NCBI RefSeq assembly: GCF_003846445.2
Contig: NZ_CP030139.2
Coordinates: forward strand, 1,550,001-1,614,000
DNA: 64,000 nucleotides
Direction of reading: 5' to 3'
Source: Synechococcus elongatus PCC 11801
GTDB lineage: Bacteria; Cyanobacteriota; Cyanobacteriia; Synechococcales; Synechococcaceae
Part shown: one piece after another, positions 47,361 to 59,130 of the stretch
How positions within the stretch are numbered: the first letter of the stretch is position 1
How the letters are laid out: each line of letters begins with the position of its first letter
Made by a program: the position numbers and the translations under genes
The notes under the pieces: generated by a model
The model's input: only the letters and a program-made list of their open reading frames with translations
Databases searched by the model: none
Told to the model about the DNA's origin: nothing

Positions 47361-48518
47361 CTAGCGAGGCCGCACCAGCACAATCGGCGTTTGCTCATCA
47401 GCATTGCCAGCGGGGTTATCCCGTAGCGCCGATTCAAGAACGGCTGTGGGCAAGCCCGCACTCGCCGCCAAAATCTTCACGGCTTTTAAGTCATTGACGT
47501 CAACGATCGCGGTTTTCAGGCCGGTCTCCCGTTCAATGCGATCGACAACCGCCTGTGGATCCTGCGGTCCCAGCACCACGAATTGATCGTAGGGCGGCAA
47601 ACTGCCGGTCACATCATCAATGAGCCGCGCTTGTTCACCAGCCAAGATGTAGAAGCCACCACGCTTGCCAACGAGGCGCAGCAAAACGCCACCAAGGAAC
47701 GCCCCGAAAACTCGCCAAGGTCCGACTGCATCGACCAGCGTTTGCAGTCCGACTGCCGTCGCCAAGCTGGAAGTGGGTTGAAAGTAGTAGCAGACGTGGC
47801 GCGCCACCCAACCGGGTTTGATATCGCGGGGATGACGGAAGCGCTCCTGCATAATCGCCAGCGGTGTTTCGCCGATCGCCAGCAGGTCGCCGGGCTGACT
47901 GTAGGGCAAGACATAGCGTTTGACGACTTCCACAGGATCATCCTGCGGCGTCAGTAAATGGGTTTTAATCGGCAAGCGCTCAGTTTGAGACAGCGATCGC
48001 CAAGTTGGTGCGGTGTCGAGTTCCAGCTCTTTCAGCGCCAAGACAATATGTTTGCGCCGTGGAATTCGCCCCTGAGGGCCATAGGTGACGTAGCGAATTT
48101 GCAGCCAAGCCGATTCCAGCGCCGCGATCGCTTCTTCCGGCCCCTCGATCGTGAGTTCAACCCGAATTGTGGTGCGCTTTTTGACGATGTAGGCAAACCA
48201 ATAGTCATCGGTACGGGCTGCCGCATCTTCATGCTCCGGCACAACCCGCGTTTGCCAACGAATCCCTTCCAAACTTTGCTTGGAGAGGAGCCGTGCTTTG
48301 GCCACCAGCTCCGGCACCATAATTTCCAGCTTGCGGGTGCGGTTGATCAGCGCAATCCGGCCGGTCAGCTGCAAGCGACCCGGACTGCGATCGGTCTGCC
48401 ACTGACCGTTGGTGACTTCGAGTTTGTTGCCCTCGCGCCGTTGATACTGCACTTCGAGGCCAACCCCGATCGCGGCGATCGCGACTCCGACTCCAATCAG
48501 TCCTTCCAGCAGTGGCAC
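47361..48518 (-). CDS. CofE-like (F420-0:gamma-glutamyl ligase-type) membrane-anchored protein
   Basis: 385 residues. One N-terminal membrane helix (MPLLEGLIGVGVAIAAIGVG), a beta-rich middle, then a region like the F420-0:gamma-glutamyl ligase fold (QPGDLLAIGETPLAIMQERF and TAIVDVNDLKAVKILA). Cyanobacterial members are commonly annotated this way, yet most of these organisms do not clearly make F420 by the standard route, so the real reaction is open. Single gene; an A-rich/T-rich terminator of hspA lies just upstream of its start. Confidence 0.65.
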   Translation of the reverse strand: MPLLEGLIGVGVAIAAIGVGLEVQYQRREGNKLEVTNGQWQTDRSPGRLQLTGRIALINRTRKLEIMVPELVAKARLLSKQSLEGIRWQTRVVPEHEDAAARTDDYWFAYIVKKRTTIRVELTIEGPEEAIAALESAWLQIRYVTYGPQGRIPRRKHIVLALKELELDTAPTWRSLSQTERLPIKTHLLTPQDDPVEVVKRYVLPYSQPGDLLAIGETPLAIMQERFRHPRDIKPGWVARHVCYYFQPTSSLATAVGLQTLVDAVGPWRVFGAFLGGVLLRLVGKRGGFYILAGEQARLIDDVTGSLPPYDQFVVLGPQDPQAVVDRIERETGLKTAIVDVNDLKAVKILAASAGLPTAVLESALRDNPAGNADEQTPIVLVRPR

Positions 48519-48581
48519 GGCACCCTCTTGAACTTGCTGCGATGTCTAGGTCAATCTACGGCAGTTCGGGACTGGAAACCA

Positions 48582-48611
48582 ACAAAAAATGGGGCTTTAA
48601 CCCAAAGCCCC
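48582..48611 (-). terminator. Intrinsic terminator of hspA
   Basis: On the minus strand: GGGGCTTT, loop GGGTT, AAAGCCCC, then ATTTTTTG. It follows the hspA stop by about 38 bases and is placed ahead of the CofE-like gene, so the two are separate units. Confidence 0.85.
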
Positions 48612-48648
48612 AGAAGATGACGAATTGCAGGACTCAACGCAGACGGTG

Positions 48649-49140
48649 CTATTGCTCGCTCGCCTCCGCGTTCACTGGCGCAGCAGTGAGATGACCGAGA
48701 TCGACCTTGACGACTTTGTGTAACTCTTCGTCGCGTTTCGGCAGCGTCAGCACCAAGATGCCGTTTTGATAATCGGCTTGTGCTTCGGTGTTTTTGACCT
48801 GAGCGGGCAGCGGAATTACCCGTTCAAAGGAGCCATAGCGGAACTCGGTGCGCAGCACACCTTCGGCTTCGCTCCGTTCTTCGCTGCGGCGTTCGCCTTT
48901 GAGAACAACGGCTTCAGCCGTGACTTGCAGGTCGAGATCCTTTGGATCAATCCCCGGCAACTCAACCCGAAGTTCGATCGCTGCATCCGTTTCTTTGACC
49001 TCAACCGCTGGTGCAAAACTCAACTCTTTCAGTTCTGCTTCGGTCCAAGGCCACGGGTGTAAGAAGCGGCTCATTTGCCGTTGCAACGTGCCCAATTCAC
49101 GATCAAGTTCGTAGAGCGGACTGAATCGAACGAGTGCCAT
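48649..49140 (-). CDS. hspA: Small heat shock protein (Hsp20 / alpha-crystallin)
   Basis: 163 residues. ATP-independent chaperone that holds unfolding proteins and, in cyanobacteria, associates with thylakoids under heat. The alpha-crystallin domain spans about 45-145 (VELPGIDPKDLDLQVTAEAV, FRYGSFERVIPLPAQV, ADYQNGILVLTLPKR). The N-terminus ALVRFSPLYELDRELGTLQR is that of cyanobacterial HspA. No CIRCE repeat is visible upstream (49141-49308), so control by HrcA is not supported. Confidence 0.95.
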   Translation of the reverse strand: MALVRFSPLYELDRELGTLQRQMSRFLHPWPWTEAELKELSFAPAVEVKETDAAIELRVELPGIDPKDLDLQVTAEAVVLKGERRSEERSEAEGVLRTEFRYGSFERVIPLPAQVKNTEAQADYQNGILVLTLPKRDEELHKVVKVDLGHLTAAPVNAEASEQ

Positions 49141-49308
49141 TTTGAGGTCTCCCTAACGGACTGCTCTCGACACCCTCACTCTAGGAAGGCGATCGCTTAG
49201 GGGCGGTTCGGTTTCAGGAACGAAACGAGGACGGATTTCGCACCGAACGACCGTACCCAAACAACCGAAGCCGCTAGGCTGAACAAGGGTCTTTTTGCTA
49301 GTCACACC
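49141..49308. promoter_or_regulatory. Divergent promoter region hspA / agmatine deiminase
   Basis: 168 bases holding a HIP1 octamer (about 49189). I find no CIRCE inverted repeat and no clear -10/-35 pair that I would defend. Heat regulation of hspA must act by another route. Confidence 0.35.
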
Positions 49309-50355
49309 ATGAGTCAGGGCCAACATCGCGATCGCCGTTTTCCGGCTGAATGGGAAGCCCAAGATGGCGTCTTGATCGCTTGGCCCCATGCGGACAGTGA
49401 CTGGCGATCGCTATTAGATCAGGTCGATCGCGTCTATCGCGACTTGGCGGAAGCGGTGACACGCTTTGAGCAACTAATGATCGTGACACCAGAGCCCGAT
49501 CGCGTGGCGGAACAACTAGAAGAGACGACCGCGAATCGCGATCGCATCCAAATTGTCGAGTTGCCGACCAACGACACTTGGAGCCGCGACTTTGGGCCGC
49601 TGACGGTGGAAACCTCCAACGGTCTCCGGCTATTGGACTGGGGCTTTAATGGCTGGGGCTTGAAGTTTGCCGCTAATCACGACAACCAAGTGACACGGCG
49701 ACTCTGGCAGCAAGGAATTTTTGGCAGTACGCCACTGGAAACGGTGCCGCTGATTTTTGAAGGTGGCAGCATCGAAAGCGATGGTCGCGGGACATTGTTT
49801 ACGACCAGCCAATGCCTGTTGGAAGCGAATCGCAATCCAGGTTTAAGCCGAGAGGCGATCGCGCAGATCATTCAGCAGCAGTTGGGTGGCGATCGACTGA
49901 TCTGGCTGGAGCATGGCCATTTGGAAGGCGATGATACGGATGCCCACATCGACACACTGGTGCGGATCGCGCCCAATGACACGCTGATCTATGTTGCCTG
50001 CGATGATCCCAGCGACAGTCATGCGACCGAACTGGCAGCACTCGAAGCGGAACTGAAAGCGCTACGCACAGTCGAAGGCCAGCCCTACCACTTGATTCCG
50101 TTGCCTTGGCCGCAACCTTGCTTCGACGAGGATGGCCAGCGCTTGCCCACCACCTACGCCAACTATTTAGTGATCAACGGCGCAGTTTTGGTGCCGACCT
50201 ACGGCGATCCGGCTGATCAAGAAGCGATCGCGGCGATCGCCGCTGCTTTCCCCGATCGCGAGGCGATCGGCATCAACTGTCGGCCACTGCTGGAGCAACA
50301 TGGCTCATTGCACTGCATCACCATGCAACTTCCTGCTGGGCTCCTCAGTCGCTAA
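49309..50355 (+). CDS. aguA: Agmatine deiminase
   Basis: 348 residues, peptidyl-arginine deiminase superfamily. Converts agmatine to N-carbamoylputrescine and ammonia, part of arginine breakdown to polyamines. Visible: LIAWPHADSDW, NDTWSRDFGPL, the substrate loop FEGGSIESDG, HGHLEGDDTDAHIDT with the catalytic His, and the catalytic Cys in HGSLHCITMQLP near the C-terminus. Single gene. Confidence 0.93.
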   Translation: MSQGQHRDRRFPAEWEAQDGVLIAWPHADSDWRSLLDQVDRVYRDLAEAVTRFEQLMIVTPEPDRVAEQLEETTANRDRIQIVELPTNDTWSRDFGPLTVETSNGLRLLDWGFNGWGLKFAANHDNQVTRRLWQQGIFGSTPLETVPLIFEGGSIESDGRGTLFTTSQCLLEANRNPGLSREAIAQIIQQQLGGDRLIWLEHGHLEGDDTDAHIDTLVRIAPNDTLIYVACDDPSDSHATELAALEAELKALRTVEGQPYHLIPLPWPQPCFDEDGQRLPTTYANYLVINGAVLVPTYGDPADQEAIAAIAAAFPDREAIGINCRPLLEQHGSLHCITMQLPAGLLSR

Positions 50356-50451
50356 CGGCCTCAGCGCAGGCTTTATGACGGATTGCTGCTCGACCCGAGT
50401 GGGGGCGCGATCGCTTGATAGAGTGAGGGCGCATTTCTGCCGAGACTGTTT

Positions 50452-50571
50452 ATGGATCGCCTGCGCGATGTCTTCAATGTCGCTCTCTTTGTTGTTTTGC
50501 TGGGCTTCATCAGCTTCAGTGGCTATCGCCTGATTAGTGCGCTGCTGCTAAAAGCTCACGTCCTTTCCTAG
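50452..50571 (+). CDS. Putative 39-residue membrane peptide
   Basis: MDRLRDVFNVALFVVLLGFI is followed by SFSGYRLISALLLKAHVLS: a positive-inside start and one clear membrane helix. It sits alone between aguA and the DUF2470 gene. No strong ribosome-binding site is seen. It resembles small thylakoid or membrane peptides in form but matches none that I recognise (not PsaM or PsbX). Confidence 0.5.
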   Translation: MDRLRDVFNVALFVVLLGFISFSGYRLISALLLKAHVLS

Positions 50572-50662
50572 CGATCGCTCCAGCTCTTTCTAGGACTAGA
50601 GACAGAGCAGCTGAGGACCGGTCTAAGATCGCTTCTAAATGACCTGAGCAAAGGAAAAAACG

Positions 50663-50947
50663 ATGGCTGATCCACTAACTCCAGCGGTGAGCGATCGCAT
50701 CTGTCGCCACATGAATGAAGACCATGCGGATGCGGTGCTGGTCTATGCCAAAGTCTATGGCGGTGCCACAGAAGCAACGGCGGCAACCCTAACGGGGATT
50801 ACATCGGCGGCAATGGTTTTAGACGTGGTGGAAGCCGCAGGATCGCGATCGCTACAAGTCAGCTTCGATCACGAGCTGCAGGATTCTGAAGACGCGCACC
50901 AAACTTTGATTGCCATGCTGCGATCGGCCCGCGCCAGCAAAGCCTAG
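50663..50947 (+). CDS. DUF2470 protein
   Basis: 94 residues. RICRHMNEDHADAVLVYAKV is the DUF2470 core, the domain found at the C-terminus of haem-oxygenase-like HugZ and pyridoxamine-phosphate-oxidase-like proteins. Here it is free-standing. A haem- or tetrapyrrole-related role is possible. GGAAAA precedes the ATG. Confidence 0.85.
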   Translation: MADPLTPAVSDRICRHMNEDHADAVLVYAKVYGGATEATAATLTGITSAAMVLDVVEAAGSRSLQVSFDHELQDSEDAHQTLIAMLRSARASKA

Positions 50948-51005
50948 TCGCTGTTGCCGATCAAGCATTTTGGGGCATTCTCCCCTCAAGTTTGCAGGGG
51001 AGGCG

Positions 51006-51784
<779 letters not shown>

Positions 51785-51796
51785 TTTTTGAAAGCC

Positions 51797-52192
51797 TTAT
51801 AGCCGTCTAGACTGAAGCTCTAGATAGCTCGTTTCTGAATCGAGCTGGCGCTGAAATTGCCAGTCCGTCAGACTCCCAATGACTAACTCTGCTGTGGTGT
51901 AAACGCGACAGCCTTCCAGCAGATGGCCGCCCCAGACCTGACCCTTGGCAGCGGCGATCGCGAGATGGAGGTGCAGTCCATCCAAGCAAAGCGTGCCACT
52001 CAAACTCAGAATTTCATGCGGGCCTTGCCGGTGCAGTTGGCGATCGCCTCCGGCTAATCGCAGGCAAACCGTGTCCAAACTGCCGACTGCGCTAAGCAAA
52101 CAGGCTGCACTGGGGCGGCGATCGCGCGTCCAATCCCAGAGTGCTTGTTTGAGATCCTGCCCTGGTCGCAACCGCAAAACCTCAACTTCCAT
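51797..52192 (-). CDS. PPC/DUF296-domain protein
   Basis: 131 residues covering one PPC (DUF296) domain: LSLSGTLCLDGLHLHLAIA, KGQVWGGHLLEGCRVYTTAE and LVIGSLTDWQFQRQLD. In plants PPC is joined to AT-hook DNA-binding proteins; bacterial single-domain forms are of unknown function and form trimers. It may bind zinc through the conserved His pair. Divergent from thiO. Confidence 0.82.
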   Translation of the reverse strand: MEVEVLRLRPGQDLKQALWDWTRDRRPSAACLLSAVGSLDTVCLRLAGGDRQLHRQGPHEILSLSGTLCLDGLHLHLAIAAAKGQVWGGHLLEGCRVYTTAELVIGSLTDWQFQRQLDSETSYLELQSRRL

Positions 52193-52249
52193 GGCCTGAC
52201 CTCTCGAGAACCGCCGTCATACTAGGAGATTGAGGATACGGAAGGCGAA

Positions 52250-53389
52250 ATGGCGTTCGAGGTAGCCGTCTTTGGGGGCGGCGTCATTGGCTTGGCGATC
52301 GCGCTAGAACTGCGATTGCGGGGCGCGATGGTTCAGGTCTACAGCCAAAACAGTCAGGCGGCGGCAGGCCGAGTCGCGGCGGGGATGTTGGCACCCCAGT
52401 CGGAAGGCATCGAAGTCGGGCCCATGCTGGATCTGGGGCTGCGCAGCCGATCGCTCTACGCCAGCTGGACGCAACAGATTGAACAGCTCAGCGGTCAAGA
52501 CAGCGGCTACTGGCCCTGTGGCATTTTGGTGCCGCTCAGTGATGCTGCCAATCGCGATCGCTATCCTCACCCGGCAGAATCGCCGGGACAGTGGCTCTCG
52601 GCAGCAGACTTACGAGACTTTCAGCCAGCTCTGCGCTCCGATTTAATTGGTGGCTGGTGGTTTCCCCAAGAAGGACAAGTCGACAGTCGCCGCGCGCTCT
52701 ATCCCGCTTTACGAGCTGCCGCGATCGCCAGTGGCGTCATCCTCCACGAAGGCGTTGCTCTTCAAGAGTTAGTAGTGACGGGCGATCGCCTGCAATCGGC
52801 GACGACGGAGCAAGGCCCAGTTCAAGCTGATGCCTACGTTCTGGCAACAGGTGCTTGGTCCGGTGACTGGCTGCAACTGCCGGTCTATCCCGTTAAGGGT
52901 CAAATGTTTTCGCTGCAGGCGCATCCCGATTTGCTGCGCCACGTCTTGTTTGGGGAGCAGGCTTACATCGTGCCGCGGCGCGATGGCCTGATTGTCGTCG
53001 GTGCCACCGTAGAAGCAACAGCTGGCTTCAGTCCCGGCAATACTGCTGGGCCGCTACAGAGCTTGATGGCTGAAGCGATCGCGCTTGTTCCGGCTCTGGC
53101 GGACTGTCCGCTGGTTGAAACGTGGTGGGGCTATCGTCCCGCAACTCCGGATGAATGGCCGATTCTTGGGCAAGGCCCCGCTGAAAACCTATTCTTGGCG
53201 ACCGGCCACTACCGCAACGGTATGCTGCTCGCCCCAATTACCGCTCAGCTGCTCGCTGACCAAATTCTCGACCACCGCACGGATCCACTGCTTCATGCCT
53301 TCCGCTACGACCGCTTCTCCATCCATGACTCCAGCACCCATCAACCCTTACCCGCTCTTGCAGGCTTGTCAGCGTCAACGAGTCAGTGA
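52250..53389 (+). CDS. thiO: Glycine oxidase ThiO
   Basis: 379 residues, FAD-dependent (DAO fold). Oxidises glycine to iminoglycine, the precursor for the thiazole of thiamine in cyanobacteria. FAD site VAVFGGGVIGLAIALELRLR, second motif GRVAAGMLAPQSE, GWWFPQEGQVDSRR, and the C-terminal TGHYRNGMLLAPITAQLLAD. No thiG is adjacent; in some cyanobacteria ThiO is fused to it. Its end overlaps the next gene by 65 bases in another frame. Confidence 0.93.
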   Translation: MAFEVAVFGGGVIGLAIALELRLRGAMVQVYSQNSQAAAGRVAAGMLAPQSEGIEVGPMLDLGLRSRSLYASWTQQIEQLSGQDSGYWPCGILVPLSDAANRDRYPHPAESPGQWLSAADLRDFQPALRSDLIGGWWFPQEGQVDSRRALYPALRAAAIASGVILHEGVALQELVVTGDRLQSATTEQGPVQADAYVLATGAWSGDWLQLPVYPVKGQMFSLQAHPDLLRHVLFGEQAYIVPRRDGLIVVGATVEATAGFSPGNTAGPLQSLMAEAIALVPALADCPLVETWWGYRPATPDEWPILGQGPAENLFLATGHYRNGMLLAPITAQLLADQILDHRTDPLLHAFRYDRFSIHDSSTHQPLPALAGLSASTSQ

Positions 53390-54137
53390 CGGGGCGATCG
53401 CGCCAATCCTCACCGATACGGAAACTGCCGATCGCCTACTGGTGTTGATCTGGCCGCAGTTGGGCGATTTCGACAGCTTGGAATATGCCCAGTGGTTGCA
53501 GCGCCAGCAAGCAGAACTGCAAGCCGCAGGAATTACGGTTCGAGCAGTTGGCATTGGCGATCGCGACTCAGGCCAGCGCTTCTGTGAGTTCACCGGCTTC
53601 CCCGCCGATCAGCTCTTTGTTGATCCCACAGCTAGCCTGCATCGAGAACTGCAGCTCTATCCGGGGCTACAGTGGTCACTTCCCGGTTTTTCGCCCGCTG
53701 CCAAAGCTTGGCTGAATCTGCTGCTGATGTGCGCGGGCATTGGGAGTCACGGCACCTTGGCAGAAGTATTTCGAGGGTATCGCGGCGATCGCACTGCGCC
53801 CCAACTGATTGGCGCGGAAGAAAGTGTTCAGGCTTTCCCGCTACCACCGATCAAGGGCAACTTTTTTAACCTCGCGGGCGGCTCTGGCTTCCAACGACCG
53901 ATGGAACTGGCCACTCTGCGCCTGCGGAATATGGCGGAATCCCTCGGTCATTGGCGCACCTACGTTCCCGACGCCAGCTACATGACCCAACGCGGCGGTA
54001 CTTTTCTCTTCGATCGCGATCGCCAATTAATTTATGAGCACCGCGATCGCGGCATCCTTGGCTTTTCCGCCACCATGAATCGCCCGCTCAGTTTCCTAGA
54101 AGCGCTGCCGACTGCATCCGCAACGCCAGTGGCCTGA
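53325..54137 (+). CDS. AhpC/TSA_2-type thioredoxin-fold protein
   Basis: 270 residues, related to the peroxiredoxin-like (PRXL2/AhpC-TSA_2) group: TDTETADRLLVLIWPQLGDF at the N-terminus, then PTASLHRELQLYPGLQWSLP and RDRQLIYEHRDRGILGFSAT. The CxxC active site of that group is not seen, so redox activity is doubtful. The only plausible ATG that leads the conserved part is 53325, inside thiO. A longer frame upstream gives a nonsense extension. The start is coupled to thiO by overlap. Confidence 0.7.
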   Translation: MTPAPINPYPLLQACQRQRVSDGAIAPILTDTETADRLLVLIWPQLGDFDSLEYAQWLQRQQAELQAAGITVRAVGIGDRDSGQRFCEFTGFPADQLFVDPTASLHRELQLYPGLQWSLPGFSPAAKAWLNLLLMCAGIGSHGTLAEVFRGYRGDRTAPQLIGAEESVQAFPLPPIKGNFFNLAGGSGFQRPMELATLRLRNMAESLGHWRTYVPDASYMTQRGGTFLFDRDRQLIYEHRDRGILGFSATMNRPLSFLEALPTASATPVA

Positions 54138-54148
54138 CCAGCCCCGTC

Positions 54149-55015
54149 CTAGGCCAAGCCGAGATGCGCTTTGAGCACCGATCGCATCGTGTCGATGGGA
54201 ACAGATTCTGCGCCAGTCCAAATTTTGAGGCCAGCCGCGCCTTGCTGAACGAGCATTTCCAGTCCATCGATCGCTTGGCATCCTTGTGCGATCGCCTGCT
54301 GCAAAAAGCGAGTGGGGCTGGGCGTGTAAATCAGGTCGTAGGCGATCGTGTCTGACCGTAATTGTTGAGCGGCTTGGTCATCCAAGGGCGATCGCTCAAT
54401 GTGCGGGTCCATGCCCAGCGGTGTGGTGTTGACAATCAAATCCGCAGAGCTGAGTAAGTCTGGAATCTCAGACCAATCATGAATTGTCAGAGAATCAGCG
54501 CGATCGCCCCAACTTTGCTGAAAAGCTGACCCTTTGTGGGAATCACGGACGACCGTTGCGATCGCACGGCAACCTAGCTGGAGGCAGCCAGCAACAACAG
54601 CTCGGGCTGCACCTCCACATCCCAAGAGCACAACTCGACAACCCGACCAATCCGATCGCAGAGCTTGTAAGGGTGCGAGGAAACCCAAGACATCAGTATT
54701 CGTACCTGCCCAGCCCTCAGCCGTGCGCCAGACGGTGTTGACGGAACCCACCGACTGCGCCAGCTCCGAGACTTCACTCAGCAGTGGCATCACCGCTTGC
54801 TTGTGGGGGATGGTGACATTGAAACCCTGCACCCCAACCACAGCTAGGCCCGCCAGGGCAGTTGCCAGATCAGCCCCTTGCACCGGAAAGGGCACATAGC
54901 AATAGTCCAAGCCCAGTTCAGCGATCGCAGCGTTCTGAATCAGAGGCGATAGTGAATGTTCGATCGGATCGCCAATGATGCCGAGCAAGCGAGTGCGACC
55001 GGTGAGAGCAGCCAT
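54149..55015 (-). CDS. aroE: Shikimate dehydrogenase
   Basis: 288 residues. NADP-linked reduction of 3-dehydroshikimate in the aromatic amino-acid pathway. Shikimate site IIGDPIEHSLSPLIQNAA, catalytic Lys in GFNVTIPHKQAVM, NADP loop VVLLGCGGAARAVVAG and NTTPLGMDPHIERSP. Divergent from dnaK. Confidence 0.96.
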   Translation of the reverse strand: MAALTGRTRLLGIIGDPIEHSLSPLIQNAAIAELGLDYCYVPFPVQGADLATALAGLAVVGVQGFNVTIPHKQAVMPLLSEVSELAQSVGSVNTVWRTAEGWAGTNTDVLGFLAPLQALRSDWSGCRVVLLGCGGAARAVVAGCLQLGCRAIATVVRDSHKGSAFQQSWGDRADSLTIHDWSEIPDLLSSADLIVNTTPLGMDPHIERSPLDDQAAQQLRSDTIAYDLIYTPSPTRFLQQAIAQGCQAIDGLEMLVQQGAAGLKIWTGAESVPIDTMRSVLKAHLGLA

Positions 55016-57099
<2,084 letters not shown>

Positions 57100-57127
57100 A
57101 TCCTCATCTAGCAGTTTGGGAATGAAC

Positions 57128-57153
57128 AGCCGGGCCGCAAGGTCCGGCTTTTT
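57128..57153 (+). terminator. Intrinsic terminator of dnaK
   Basis: AGCCGGGCC (57128-57136), loop GCAA, GGTCCGGCT (57141-57149), then TTTTT; one G-T wobble. It is 28 bases after the dnaK stop. Confidence 0.92.
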
Positions 57154-57290
57154 GCATGACAGCCATGGGATCAAAAGCGGCGATCATCCCAATGCCTGTC
57201 CTCGGACTTTCGACTCTTGATCCCGTGCGATCGCGGTTCGAGCGCCCCGTCCAAGGGATACACTGAGCCTGTTCTTGCGAAAGATGATCG

Positions 57291-58061
57291 ATGGCTGCTG
57301 CACCGAGTTCCGTGGCACCGTTGGCTGCACGAGCCTTGCGGTTAGTAGGTCTTGTCCTCGTTCTCTCTGTCCTTGTGGACTATGTGGCTAGCCTGGTGGG
57401 CGCCAACTGGAGTGAACCGCGCTGGTACGTAGCCACGAGCAGCCAGTGGATCGATCGCGGCGTGGTGCCACTCGTCGGTCTCACCCTTTGGTTTAGTGGG
57501 GATTGGCTTGCCCAGCAACTCGACCCACTCGCAATCACTCAGCAAAAGCTCGTGCGGGCGATCGCACGGATCTTGCCCTTGGTGCTCAGCGTCATTTTTA
57601 TCCTGGCAGTGCCCATTCACCTCAGCAATGCCTTCACCAGCCAAGCCCAACGACTCGCAGAAGTCCAGCAGCAAGCGCAACAGCAACAACAGGCACTAGA
57701 TCTGCAATTTCAAGCAGCGATCGTCCAGCAGAAGCAACAACTGAAGCAGCTGTTTGGCACTCCGGGGCTATTTGAGCAAGTGAAAGCGAGCGGTCAAATT
57801 CCACCTGACCAAGTCGCTGACTTCGAGAAATTGGTAGGGAAACCGGAAGCGGATATCGATCGGTTCGTGGATCAGCGGGCAGCAGAGGCTAAGCAAAAAC
57901 AGGAGGCAGAGCTTAAAGCCAATCAAGACAAGCAAACCAGTGCGATTCGGCGGGAAGTCACCGCCAACACCGTCCGGACTTCTCTTCTTGGTCTCTTGCT
58001 GGTCATTGGCTATGGCGGCATCAGCTGGGGCATTCTGCGCCAAAATCCAGCCAACGTTTAG
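57291..58061 (+). CDS. HpsJ-like cyanobacterial membrane protein
   Basis: 256 residues. Hydrophobic helices at about 17-35, 60-70, 95-108 and 235-250, with a Gln/Lys-rich coiled coil between the last two (QRLAEVQQQAQQQQQALDLQ). This layout matches the HpsJ family, named after a hormogonium polysaccharide secretion gene in filamentous cyanobacteria. In a unicellular organism the role is unknown. Single gene. Confidence 0.65.
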   Translation: MAAAPSSVAPLAARALRLVGLVLVLSVLVDYVASLVGANWSEPRWYVATSSQWIDRGVVPLVGLTLWFSGDWLAQQLDPLAITQQKLVRAIARILPLVLSVIFILAVPIHLSNAFTSQAQRLAEVQQQAQQQQQALDLQFQAAIVQQKQQLKQLFGTPGLFEQVKASGQIPPDQVADFEKLVGKPEADIDRFVDQRAAEAKQKQEAELKANQDKQTSAIRREVTANTVRTSLLGLLLVIGYGGISWGILRQNPANV

Positions 58062-58259
58062 AGCAGTTGCAGCCTTCCACCTTCGCAATCCGTGTCTGTA
58101 CGCGATCGCCCCGATCTCTAGCCGCGATCGCGGGGTCGGCGGATTGTGTCACAGTGAAGCAAGTTCTGGCTGTCAGCGATCGCCTGTTACGACTGGAATC
58201 TAGCGCTGACTCAGCCCCAAGTTCTGTGCTGTGACCCTTTGCCTCATTCCCCCAAGACC

Positions 58260-59024
58260 ATGCCTGAAGCCCCCGATCGCAGCCCCCTCAGTTTTTGGCA
58301 ACGGCTGCGGCAGGACCTCAAAAATGACTTGATTGCGGGTCTGCTGGTCGTCATTCCGCTGGCAACCACCATCTGGCTGACGGCGATCGTCTCGCGCTGG
58401 GTTGTCAACCTGCTAACGGGCATTCCTAAGCAGGTCAATCCTTTTAATGACCTTGACCCTTTCCTGAGCAACCTGATTAATCTCGGGGTCGGTCTGACGG
58501 TGCCACTGCTGGCGATCTTGGTGATCGGGTTGATGGCCCGCAACATCGTTGGCCGCTTCCTGCTGGATTTTGGCGAACGGACACTGCAGGCCATTCCCCT
58601 AGCAGGATCGGTCTACAAAACACTTAAGCAACTGCTGGAAACCGTGCTCAAGGACAACGGCACACGGTTCCGACGCGTGGTGTTGGTCGAGTATCCCCGC
58701 AAGGGGCTCTGGTCCGTCGGCTTTGTCACAGGCAATGTCAGTGAAGCCATTCAAGCCAAACGCCCTGATGCGGCCCTAGTCAGCGTCTTCATCCCCTCAA
58801 CCCCAAACCCCACCACCGGCTGGTATGCAGTGGTCTGCGAGGAAGAGTTACAGACCTTGGAGATGTCGGTTGAGGACGCCTTCAAAATTCTAATTTCAGG
58901 GGGCATCGTGGCACCCAAGGGTAATCCTGTCACCCCAGCGCTCAGCAGCTTGCCAGAGGCAGTCGAAAAAGTGTTGGTAGAAGCCACGGGGACTGGCAAG
59001 AGCGAAGAGGAGAGCCGCTTGTAG
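58260..59024 (+). CDS. DUF502 membrane protein
   Basis: 254 residues, two membrane helices (about 28-50 and 72-95) and a soluble C-terminal part: FWQRLRQDLKNDLIAGLLVV, IPLAGSVYKTLKQLLETV, VEYPRKGLWSVGFVTGNV, VFIPSTPNPTTGWYAVV. DUF502 is widespread in bacteria and plastids, where members (e.g. COV-like) take part in membrane or Golgi traffic in plants. ATG 58260 preferred over TTG 58239. Followed by nusB after 106 bases. Confidence 0.88.
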   Translation: MPEAPDRSPLSFWQRLRQDLKNDLIAGLLVVIPLATTIWLTAIVSRWVVNLLTGIPKQVNPFNDLDPFLSNLINLGVGLTVPLLAILVIGLMARNIVGRFLLDFGERTLQAIPLAGSVYKTLKQLLETVLKDNGTRFRRVVLVEYPRKGLWSVGFVTGNVSEAIQAKRPDAALVSVFIPSTPNPTTGWYAVVCEEELQTLEMSVEDAFKILISGGIVAPKGNPVTPALSSLPEAVEKVLVEATGTGKSEEESRL

Positions 59025-59130
59025 GGGCGATCGCCTTCCGTCGATTCAGTAGGGCGGTTGAGCAGCAAAACCCGGACTCAGGGAGGCGACAAGTTAGAGT
59101 GAGGATTGGCCTTTTGCCTCTTGCCGACCT

